Of a stretch of 64,000 nt of DNA, positions 35,558 to 46,200 are shown one piece after another (the first letter of the stretch is position 1; the number at the start of each line of letters is the position of its first letter). Position numbers and translations under genes: made by a program. Origin of the DNA: Paracyclopina nana (Eukaryota; Arthropoda; Copepoda; Cyclopoida; Cyclopettidae); contig JAGUCH010000001.1 of assembly GCA_019096065.1 (NCBI GenBank), positions 9,734,001 through 9,798,000 on the forward strand. The letters run 5' to 3'. The notes under the pieces are model-generated. The model did not search any database. It saw only the letters and a list, made by a program, of their open reading frames with translations, and was not told the DNA's origin.

Positions 35558-36059
35558 GAAGGAAAAAATTTCGTTGGTAGGTGAACACAACACAAGTCTA
35601 AGACATGCCCCACAAAACATGAAAGTCTACTTAACGTTTATGGAAAGTTTCAACAGATGATACCTTATCTTGACGTGAACGCCCGAAATCATTGACGCTC
35701 AACATATAATTTAAGTTGCAATTAAAATTTATTTTCTCTACCGGTAACAGCAAATCCTAGTAGCTCGGTTCTCAAATTTTTCCCGACCTCTCAGGGATTT
35801 TTCTTAGGGCCTAAATTTTGCTGAGGCAGTAGGGAACTATTATTTTTCCAAAGAAAATGTAACTTAGTAAACTGTTCAGAGATGGCTCTGCTAGCAATTC
35901 AATAATTTGTCAAATTGTTCTTATCAATGACTGTAATAATGACTAAAGGTTCATGCTTTCCAATGATATCCATTGTGTCTAGTATTTCCCAAAGTTTTAA
36001 CGCAAACTTTTGATTTAAAAGTGCGCAGAAATCTTCGGGACAGACTGTATATTGTAAAT

Positions 36060-36202
36060 GGCTCATTATCTTCCGCGTCTTTGATCGTGGCTTGGTTACG
36101 GTTGTTATCGCTTCTTATTTACTGCATCGCAACCTCGTCAGTAAATAAGAACCGATAACAACCGCAACCATGCTACGATCAAAGACGCGGAAGATAATGA
36201 GC
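36060..36202. mobile_element. Hairpin MITE F, copy 2
   Basis: 143 bp with the same termini as 27088-27232. The loop is inverted relative to that copy (GCATCGCAACCTCGTCAG). Confidence 0.85.
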
Positions 36203-36810
36203 CTATATATTAAGTTTTGGAAGCTAGGGAACAAACTGAACATTTTTTATTATAACTTTTGAAGGTGAATCTTCTTTGTCAACTGTAGCCCACAGTGCAC
36301 TTTGGGCTCATTTTCAATGTGAATTTCTTTTGTCCATTTAAACACATTGCGCAGTATATGGGCACCTTTAGATGGTGAACATTTGTGAACACTTTATGCC
36401 ACTGTGCATTAAAAACTTCTTAGAAGGTGTATACTTTTTTCGTAAATTTACCCCAAAGTCAGTATGGGCTACTTATGTGGATGAACTTTTTCGCGCTCTT
36501 TTGACAGTGTACCTTTGAGTATGATTGGTTGACTTCTTGTTTTAGATATATTTATGCACATCGACAATTCTGCTTAAAAGCCAGAGGCCAAGCAACACTT
36601 CTCCTGAGAAGGCCATGGAAAAGTTGATCATTTTTTACTTAATAATTGAATTAGGTGTTTGACGAAATTTTATTTTTGCCATTTCCAAAAAAATGACCGA
36701 GACACAGTATTAGGACTGAACTCGCATCAGGTTTGAACAATGCTCCGCTAAAATAAATCATGGCAGCGAAAGCACTGCTCACCTGCCATGGACACCTAGC
36801 TAAGAAATTA

Positions 36811-37203
36811 TACCGTCTGACCGTTCAAAATTGGACGGTGCGGGAATCAAAAGTATGTGTTATGAATTCATGAATTTTGAGGCTTAATGGGTATCGTTGG
36901 AAAGCTTGAACCTTTGGACATCTTTTTTGTTTTCTGACAAAATGAAAAATATTATTGAGAATTCCGCGTGACAGCAAAAATAAATGATGCATCAGTTTTT
37001 TCGTGACAATTTTCTGGTTTGCCTTGGGAAAATTGAATTTTCCGGGTTTATTCCTCTTTCAATTGATATTTTCTACTTTTACAAAAAATATGGAAAAAGG
37101 CTCAATCTTTCCAACAATATCATTTAAAAGTCCTGTATTTATTGAATAGGCGACAAAAAGTTTAGATTCCCGTACCGTCTAATTTTGAACGGTCAGACTG
37201 TAT
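36811..37203. mobile_element. MITE with ACCGTCTGACCGTTC termini
   Basis: About 390 bp. Left end ACCGTCTGACCGTTCAAAAT then GACGGTGCGGGAATC; the right end is the imperfect reverse complement (GATTCCCGTACCGTC, GAACGGTCAGACTGT). Flanked by TA-rich sequence, possibly a TA duplication. No ORF. Confidence 0.7.
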
Positions 37204-38835
37204 ATTTGATTATTTAATTATTTACTATTGTTTCCGAAAAATTAAATACTGTATTAGGATTCACGTTCTTCCTTCTACATTCTCATTTGAAACTCTAGAT
37301 AAAAGTACGCAATAGCCTTAGATTTTTTAATGACTTTCAAAAGGAACAATTATTGGAATTCACAGATGATACCGCTGTGTTTACTGTTGGCGTTGTCCAC
37401 TCTCTAAGTTTATGAAAAAGCTAGGCGGACGCATAACGGTGGATCCGGAACGACACTTAGGTAACTAACTCAATTTCAGGATATGGGAAGGTAAACGCAA
37501 AACTGCAGACATACCAACAAATAAATAAGCAATCTGCTTCGCGTTGTTATAGCTTTCAACAAAATGCAGTATGAATCCGGAAAGGAAGAGTGAGGTTGCG
37601 TGACTTTCACAAATCCCAATCTTAATTATTTCTAAAGCATTAGGAAGCTGCATGGCCAATACGGCTTTCAAAGAGCGGCTAGTTAACCGACTTTTTTTGT
37701 AATCAAAGGCAAACTAGTATATATGAGACTAGAAATTATGCATTGATGAGCACATAAATGGCAAACAAGCTTGGCATACATCAATCCGGATGGCAGGGTT
37801 TTATGAATGAGTATCTACTGTGTTTAGACCCGATATTTAGCTAGCACTGTAGAGAGACATCGAAACGGGAAAACCTTAATTATTGCACTTGCATAGCCTC
37901 CAACTCAGTGGGATGTTGTGCCGAAAAACTTAAAGAAAAATGTGCCTTTATTTCATCCAAGTTGACGGACCCACGAGACTGCCAAAGTCCACGAATGGCC
38001 TAAGATTAAATTTTCATAAATCTTATTATCCAATATTGCTCTTTTCTACTTAAAAGCCCACCATTTTAAGCTGTTCCCTTCGGGGTTGTTTAATGTACTC
38101 ATGAATCGAGTCAATATGATTTTCAAATGATTTTCTCTTTGGAACTCAACATCTCTTGGCTATGTTTAAGGACTTGCTGAACGTACATCAATAAAAAATT
38201 GACGATGAAGCAAAAATGTTAGCTTAATTTAATAGATTCGCACTTTTTCTAGGCAACCTCTACTTGTTAAGACATCTAACAGATGGCCCATAAAGCAAGC
38301 ATTATTTTCAATTTGGGCCCTAGAGGTTCCCCAAGTCAATATTAACAAGTAATATCATGTCCATGGTCACCGAAAAAAAAGAGTCGAGGGCGTTGATATC
38401 AGGTCTTAATCAAAGTAAATGTGAAGTCTCCTATTCCCTGATTTCCACTATGACATTGTTACCAATCTGTGAGGCTCCCCGAAAAACAACAAAAAAGGTA
38501 TGTAAAGACTATCACAAAAGATAGCTGTTAAACCCCATGTTTAGAATAACAGCTCACGATGCCGCTGCATGGAGTGGTATCGAAACTAAGTTTTGATTTC
38601 CAATATTGTCAATTGCAGTTGGGTTTGCACGACGGACGTAGACGTTATAACAATGCTATGTGGCAGAGGGTGTTTTTAAAAGGTAGCTGGAACATTATTG
38701 GCGCGTGTCGTGTCATCTGGTCAACTCGGTGAATTAGAGAGCAGATGTTCCAAGTTGCCCATCAACTCGAAAATAGATATCGACTAGGTGCAGCTTGCAG
38801 TAGGATTTTCAGTTAATGAACACGGTCTCAACGCG

Positions 38836-41797
38836 ATGGACGTGTGTCGTCGATGCTTTGGGCTCCAACGTTTGGTGGCAGTGCACCCTCAATTGGCTTG
38901 CAAGTGCCATGATTTCATAGTATGGACTAAATTGTCCGACTTCATTTGCGGCGAACATGACGAGCCTGAAGATGACGTCGACAGTGGATTGGGTGACAGT
39001 CCTCCTTTGACGCCAGATTCACTTCAAGGTACCATGAATGCGATTTTCGCGAGAATTTCAGCTAATATTAGAGGACTTTCCGTAGCTGCAATATAAAGTA
39101 GCGCACTCTAGTATTTACACCACAATGCCTTTTTAGCCAAAAGTATGGAGCCATGAAGGTTATGAGTTTCCTAAATGAAGGAGAGGAACCTAGCAAGCTA
39201 GTTAGCAAGAGTTGAGGCAGGTCAGCATGAAAAGTTGTTTGCGAATAGCTAAAAGAGGAGTTGGGGTGGTCGCATGGGCGACAGAACGAGTCTCTCGTAG
39301 TGGAAGAAAGGAAGGTAGGAGGATATAGCAGGAAGTTTGACCTTTGCTTCTCTCATAGGCCAGGCGCATTGAGGTGCATTGCTCTTAACATGCTTTTATT
39401 CGCGAGAGAGAGAGAGAGCCAGCATCTTTTGCTTTCTCGTCGCTACCTTGCTTTCCAACCTTTTGCACTTGTTGCTCAGTTGCTTCCAAACCACCAGCTG
39501 GGTACTACAGCACCTCAAGTACATTTCAAGAAGAATCTAATTTGGTAACTCATTAACCGGCAGCTATTTTTCAGGCTTCGCCATGAGTAGCACCCAGAGA
39601 GAGGAGAAGAGGTTTCACTTCAACTTCGTCAACGCAAATAACCCCCCCGCAAGATCGGCCTCGGTGTCCAGCTCCCCCAGCATTCCATTTAAGTTCCGAC
39701 CAACGATCACGAGTGCCATGCCAGCAATTACGGATGACGACGGCTTGGATACAATCACGCTGGGTGACGATGACGTGCTCGAAGAGGACGAGGCTACAAA
39801 AAAGTTTGCCAGAAAGTCGCGCTTCATCATGCGGCTATGGTCTTGGGTCCAGTCAAAGTACAAGATGAGCCGCCACAGGGGGGGGAAGAGCCGTCGCCAG
39901 TCCGTGGAGTATCACGCCAAAAGGCTGCTCAGCGCGAGGGCGAGCGAGAGCGGTTCACAACGAGACTTTGTCATCATGGTAAGCACATTTTACGAAGTAG
40001 CAGGCGGACGAGGCTAAATGACTATGCTCTAGAACCAATGGCAGCGAGCCCATTCCGCAGACACCTTGACCAAGAGTTGGGCCGAGGTGTGCGTGGGCTC
40101 GGCCCTCCCCAAGGATCCCTCCCGGCGGCGCTCCTTGATGCCCCCGACCAGCTCGGCGGCGGTGAACAAGGAGCGCTTCCGCACGGGCTCCCTGGTGGCG
40201 CCCAACATGCAGCCCTCGATGCTCCAGCCGCCCATCGGGCCGCAAAGAGAGTCCTCGATGGAGTCGGGTTACCTGAGCCACGAGTCCAACCCCAACTCCC
40301 CGCGGAGCTTCCTGAACGGCCACCGAAGAAGGCCGATCACGAGCCAGAGTCAGAGCGAGGACGACGGCACCGGTTCGCCTCCGTTGCTGGCTCGCTGCAG
40401 TAGCAGCGCAAGGGAAAAACGATCTCAATTTCATGCGTAAGTGCTCTCCCCCTTCATTCACTTCTGCAGAATCGAGAGGAGTGACGTCAAAGAATCGCGG
40501 CATGAAAGCAATTACTAAGGATCAGGCTTCGAAGCCTGCCTATAAATATGCGCTGTTAGCATCATTTGATTTGCTGTCAACAATGACGAGCGCCAAACTG
40601 TATTCATGCATGGACCTACCTAGCAGTATATCATTTCGAAGATCCTCAAAAGCATTTAGGAGGAACGTCAAGAAGGATTTGGTTTCTACGCAGCATCATC
40701 ACAAGTAGTGTCCGATTTCTAGCTGACGTCAAGCAGGCTATTAGCGTAATCCTTACCATTGCTTCTTGATCAAAAGGAGGATTGACGTCTCTGTTTTTCC
40801 ACAAATAGAAGCTAGGCCTTGTTAGTCTAATTAACAAGGCATAATTGGCATTGGGTGTGTGACAAACGATGCTCACTTTTACAGCCACAAGAACGTGTTC
40901 CACGAGGTGATTGAGGATAGCGAAGTGGAGTGCGAGAACAACGGGTTCCTCGACGGCGAATGGGGCGTCAATCACGAGGAGCTGCACTTCGGCCAGAAGC
41001 TGGTGGACGGGCGCAGCCATCGGGTGTACGCTGGCAAGTGGCACGGCGACGTGGTCATTCACGCCTTCACGTTTGCGAAGTGCGACAAGAAGTCGGCGGA
41101 GGCGTACTACGACAAAGTGAAGGCTCTCATGCAGATTCGCCACGAGAACATCGTCTCCTTCATGGGAGCGAGCGCCTTCGACCAGGGGGACGACCTCAAG
41201 ACCTACGCCATCGTGACGAACCCAATCAGGGCGGAGTCGTTGCACGCCAAGTCGGCGGAGCTGGGTGGGATGTTCGTGGCCAAGAAGATGTCCATCGCCT
41301 GCCAGGTGGCCAACGCGCTGGGCTACCTCCATGCCAAGGGCATTGTTCACGGCCGGCTGTGCTCGCGCAACGTGTTCCTCGAGCCCAAAGTGCAACTCAG
41401 CTTGCTCGACTACGCCGTCGGACTGCCCAACTTTGTCTACTCCAGTCCCCAGCTCCTGGAGCATCCAGAGAGTCCGATCAACGCGGCGGACGACGTGTTT
41501 GCCTTCGGAACGTTGATCTTCGAGATTTTCATGGGACATCTCCCGTTCCACGGCTCCGATGCGGTGGCCAGGCGAGAGATCAAGGCTGGCCACATCCAGC
41601 GCCAACTCCATACGGAGTTGGCCTGCACGGAAAAGCTGAAGAGGGTGATCCAATCCTGCTGGGCCTTGCGGCCCGAGCACCGGGCCGGGATCTCGCAGTT
41701 GGCCAACAACTTCCAGCCGGGAAGCTGTTTGGTGAGACGACATAGCACCTCGGAACCGAGGTTGGATCAGTGGAATAACAAGCGAAGTATGTACTAA
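38836..41797 (+). CDS. ksr: KSR-like pseudokinase (kinase suppressor of Ras family)
   Basis: Four exons at about 38836-39028, 39575-39978, 40033-40436 and 40885-41797 join in frame to 637 aa. The N-terminus has a Cys-rich segment (CRRCFGLQ, then LACKCHDF) and an acidic Ser/Pro linker (SGLGDSPPLTPDS). The middle is Ser-rich and basic, with 14-3-3- or phosphosite-like stretches such as RAHSADTLTKSW and RRRSLMPP. The kinase-like domain covers about residues 355-600. KSR/Raf-type landmarks are the GKWHGDV strand, IRHENIVSFMGA, LGYLHAKGIVH, DDVFAFGTLIFEI and CWALRPEHR. Catalytic residues are gone: the VAIK lysine is His (DVVIHAF), the catalytic loop HRD reads HGR (HGRLCSRN), the DFG is DYA, and APE reads SPQ. 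KSR proteins scaffold Raf, MEK and ERK. AATAAA lies at 41811, 14 nt after the stop. A further upstream exon is possible because an acceptor-like TTTTCAG precedes the first ATG and the frame stays open. The family call rests on the kinase half. Confidence 0.75.
39405..39419 (+). repeat. (GA)n microsatellite in KSR-like intron 1
   Basis: Short pure GA run within the 546 nt first intron. Confidence 0.6.
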
Positions 41798-41810
41798 GTA
41801 CAGCATAGTT

Positions 41811-41816
41811 AATAAA
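41811..41816 (+). promoter_or_regulatory. Polyadenylation signal of the KSR-like gene
   Basis: Canonical AATAAA 14 nt downstream of the TAA stop of the KSR-like gene. No competing plus-strand gene ends nearby. Confidence 0.6.
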
Positions 41817-42180
41817 GCACAGTAGAGTTGCTCTGATGCGAATCTGGCGACAAACAATGACGACACCGACCCACTTCTCAAGCCCATTATAACATGCTCC
41901 ACATCCTAAACAGATCCGATTCGCGGATCAGTAAGCTAACATCGAAAAGCTAGCTGCGAACGCTTTAACAGACTTACTTGGCTCCGAAAAAATCCATATG
42001 GCGTCGCTCGAGACCGCTGCTCACTTCTCCGATTCCGAGATCCTCCTTTTCCCATTTTTCACTAGATGAAGCCAGCCAAATCACAGAAATCACTCATCAG
42101 CGAACAGCCGAAAACTGTAAAGCTGAAATGCTGAATCCGCTAAACTTTGGAGTTTTGCTCAAGTATTCCTTGTTTGGCCC

Positions 42181-42625
42181 CAGGGTGACCAGAAAATTTG
42201 AGCGGGCTGTAGCCAGATTTTTCTCTAAAATAGCCACATTTGGCTATCTCAGAAAAAAGACTCAAAATAGCCACAAATTGCCAAAAAATAGCCACATTTT
42301 TAGGAATTTTCATGATGATAATAATTATTATGAAAATTTGATCCAATTTTTGGGATTTTTGTTGCTGAAATCAAAAGTGAAATGATGATTTTCACCTTTT
42401 TTTGGTTGGCAAAAGATATAAAAAAGTCTGCCGTTTTTGCAAATTTAATTTTTTTCCCTAACTTTTTTTGCAGATTTTCAAGCGTTTATTAAGTAAAAAT
42501 ATCAAATAATTGGGCTTTTCAAAAATAGCCACAAATGGCTATGGCTATTCGGCCTAAATTTGCGTAGCCACACATGGGTCAAAAATAGCCACTTTGGCTA
42601 TAAATAGCCACATCTGGTCACCCTG
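42181..42625. mobile_element. hAT-type MITE with intact TIRs and 8 bp target duplication
   Basis: 445 bp with perfect 13 bp terminal repeats CAGGGTGACCAGA and TCTGGTCACCCTG, flanked by TTTGGCCC at 42173-42180 and 42626-42633. The interior is rich in ATAGCCACA and TGTGGCTAT/TTTGGCTAT motifs in both orientations, many within 20 bp of each other. TIR start CAGGG and 8 bp duplication are classic hAT. No ORF. Confidence 0.9.
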
Positions 42626-42639
42626 TTTGGCCCCAATTA

Positions 42640-43230
42640 ATTTAAAAAACCGCCAACTTCAAAGGTAGCAGTGAAGGACTCGTCTTTTCTTGATACTCTG
42701 TTCACATGTAAACTGAGCTCCCAGATACAAACATAAACCTATCATGGCGATTTTGGCTTTTTTGAGAGCTGATGGCAATCAACAAGTTGAGGCTATCTGG
42801 TTACTTTTTAACTCGCTCATTCCGATTATTTCCGATTCGTCAAATAATAGTCGATTTCGCCATGGAAGTTTGGAAGTGGAAAGTTGAAACCATTCTTTGA
42901 AAGCCTCTCTGTGGTATCAGTTATGCCTTTTTCCGAGGCAAGTGTCCGCCATTTATTCTCTCTCGCTGACGTTTCTTAGGATTTGCTTTTTAAGAAGTTG
43001 AACACGGCGTGGGAGTGTAGTGAAATGCAACAACGGTTAATTGAACTCTTTTGGGCTACAGATGAGAAAGAAGAGGAATGGATCTGATAAACAGAGCCTG
43101 GGAAGATGATGTCAATTTCCAGCTATGTGAAGAATGAACGGGCCTATGAAGTGTGTGTGTGGCTGCGCCGCGCGTTTCATGCTGCTACTTTTCCGTTGTC
43201 GTGTGGCATCAGTCGAAGCCGGAGAAGCCA
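42640..43230. other. Short intergenic gap upstream of the PAN/ZP gene
   Basis: No repeat or exon recognised. Likely contains the promoter and 5' UTR of the PAN/ZP gene. Confidence 0.4.
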
Positions 43231-43239
43231 GGCGCGAAC

Positions 43240-46200
43240 ATGTCCAAGCTGCTCGCTTCCTTCATCCTGCTTGCCGCCCCAGTGTTGGGCCAGAGGTTCG
43301 ACCTGAACGCGTTACGGCAGGCCGCCGTCTCCCAAGGCCTGTCGGGGTTCGCTTGCGCGGAGAAGGACACCCACTTTGAGCTGGTCACCGGCTTCGTCTA
43401 CACGGCCCCGGACGACATGCTCGACTCCAGACCAGGCACCCTCATGCTCACCGACTGCATTGAGCTCTGCAAGAGGAACGCCACCTGCAAGTCCGCCAAC
43501 TTCGAGACCGGCCTCTGCGTCCTCTTCGGATCTTCCGCCCAGGAGTTTCCCGGTATGAAAAGGCAACATCTGTTGACACGTTCTAATGACGTAACAGTAA
43601 AAGATGATGACACCAGTATATAAACGTCTGGGAAACGAACCGAGGCAACAACGGGGTCTTGCCGTATCTGATTTCCCACATTTGTGTCGGACGCGGCGGC
43701 GGGCTAATTAAGAGTCGGAGGAGTAGCGTTTTTTTTTGTCTTCCACAGGTGGGCTGACGGCGTCGCAGTTCCCGGTGTTCACGATCTACGTGCAAAAAGT
43801 CTGCCTGAGCGGAGCCAAGGCCTGCGACCGCGCTTGGACCTTCGAGAAGGTGGGCGGCTACGCCATGGACAAATACGCCAAAAAACGGGGCAGGGTCAAC
43901 TCGAGAGAGCAATGCGAGATCCTATGCTTGACGGAACAGGAATTCCCGTGCAGGTAGGTGACTATCTGTTTTTAAACATGCAAGCAGACAGACGCTTGAA
44001 TTAAGATCTAGGTTAGATCATCAGAATTGTGGAATTGTGTACACTCGTTAGCTTGCCTGCTCGCATCATGGCCAACAACAAATTGGAGAAACGTGAATTA
44101 GCAAAGTTGATTTCCATGACTAGGCTTTTCAATAGCTCATCTCACGACGTCGCAAGCCTTTTTCCCACCGTTTTTCGCACTGAATGTTTGTTGCTAAAAA
44201 AGCTCCGAGCCATTTGAGCACCACACGAGCTACAGTTACATTTTCTCCCCCTCTCATGGCTGCCAAGCAGTGCACCAAAGTCGTTTATTTAGGCAACAAG
44301 TGGAAATCCAATCGGTCAGTAATTTTCTTCCGTTTGTTTTTGCAATCTGGCTATTTTTTTCTCACCCCGGCTCTGAAATGATGACACCATGCCACACATT
44401 CTCTAAGGGGAATCCGATCCCGTTCTTTTTCCCAGAAAATCGCCACTTCCTGCCATCCCTACTTAAAACAATGGTCACCATCAGGTGAAGCAGGCTTGAC
44501 CCACTAACACTATGCTTGTCTTGCATGCCTCACGTATTTTTAGCGGATTATGGCAAAAGCAGATGACGCTTTTTAAATGGTTTATTGGAGAAAAAATTGC
44601 GGTTATTTGCAAAATGCAGTTTCCAGCCAAATCGCTAGACTGCGAAGATGCTGTTATTGCCATCATAGATCTCGAGCCAGAATAGGATCACTCACGCTGT
44701 CGCATGGCGAAGTGAAATTCTTGCTGTGAGGACATGGGCACTTGTTAGACGTGGGCAACAGCTTAGTGCCCAGGGGCTAGAAAATGAAGATGGAGCGGTG
44801 GCAGATGGCAGCCCACTTACTAATGTGCATCGCACCGGGGCCGCGCTTTTAATTGATGCCAATTTTCAGAACATGAAATCTTCGAATAGCGACTTTTGCG
44901 GAGATTCGGGAGGCAGTCGGACCTCAGACTTCTTCGAGGTTGAAGCTTTAGGCACCTCGGGAAAGTCGTCCAGCAAATCGTCATGATATTCTTCCTCCTC
45001 CTCTTGGAACATCAGGTCGAATTCGTCTTCGTCATCATCGGAAGTGAGGCCAGACTTGCCGATCATTGTCGGTGGCATGAAGGTGTTGAACGACTCGTGC
45101 CTCGCTTTCGTGCTGGTCCTCTGCTTGGTTGTCAGAGCGTTTTTCGATGGGCTTCGTTGCAAGTGAGAGGGTGGGGCGGCGGAGTAGGAAAAGCTCATGA
45201 GCGACGAGGATTTCTTGATTGGCGATCCCATGGCCTTGACTGGGGACTGCGAGCGGGTCCTCGCTTTGACTGGACTCGCTGGCACCGCCCTTCCCCCCTC
45301 CTTCTTCATCTTTTCGGCCTCTAGCTTCATGAGGTCGAGGAGCCTCTGTTGCGAGTCCTCCGTCACGACTATATCGGAATTCCTCAGCTTCTCTTTGGCT
45401 CTCCACATGATCTGCTCCTTTTCCCTCCTTGCTTTGAATTGGACGACGACCGGGTAGGCACCGTGCAGCGGGGCCCCCTCCTTGTGCCTGTACACGTCGA
45501 TGATGCCGACGTCCCGCAGCAAGCCGCACTGAAAGAAAGCGCCAAAATGTTAGCAGCCATGGATGCTTGCAGCCCTCGGCCTCTCACCTCCTCCCTGATC
45601 AAGGTCCGAATTTTCTGCTCCAAAACATCCCTCTTGAACTCGGGGTCGTCGTCCATCTCGTCCTCGATCCAGTCGGGTTTGATGCCATGGAAGACCAGAT
45701 TGAATGGGCCCTTTTCCAGCAACTCTTTTCGTTGCAAGTGAGTCAAGCCCTGGACGGCGATCTTTCCAGAAACGAGACGAGTTAAGCGCTACCGAAAACT
45801 GTTATTTTGGCCCTACCGACTGTTCAGCTTCCACTATTTCCGTCCCTCTGGTCTCGCCCATCTTTTTCAGCCGCTCAAAAACGCCGAGCATTCTGAGCAG
45901 CTCGGCTGCCAGCTTGTCGAAGATGATTTGTTTTCCCCTCAGCGATCGCTTCAGCCCCTCGATCTTGTCCTCGAGACCCAGGCAAATTTTGGCCTCCATT
46001 TCCACCTCTCTCCCGGTGAGTTTTCGGCTGGGCTTGGTGACGCTCTTGGCCGACTCGTCTTGAGGCGGAGGAGCCTGCCTCAAGTCCTCGGCGGAGGTTT
46101 CGTCACTCTGAGTGCTCCTGTGGCGGAAAAGTTGTCGGTGTAACGACGGACTACGATTAGCATCACTGCTACCTTTTGCTCGCTGCCGTTCCTGATCGGG

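Larger units (their letters stand above)
34754..35590. mobile_element. Element C, copy 2, disrupted by two insertions
   Basis: Begins TAGGGTGTTCATCTACGCC and ends GGTAGGTGAACACAA. Collinear with 8573-8803 apart from inserts at 34865-34995 and 35097-35557. Confidence 0.7.
34580..38780. other. Intergenic stretch with nested MITEs
   Basis: Contains element C (34754-35590) with MITE A and element B inside it, MITE F (36060-36202) and the ACCGTCTGACC-bounded MITE (36811-37203). The remainder, especially 37.2-38.7 kb, shows no repeat or exon I can support; the last part may be upstream sequence of the KSR-like gene. Confidence 0.55.

Noticed and set aside
40646..41902. 418-codon minus-strand frame over the KSR-like gene
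   Set aside because: Exact antisense of the kinase exon; no domain, and the plus-strand model has family motifs and splice continuity.
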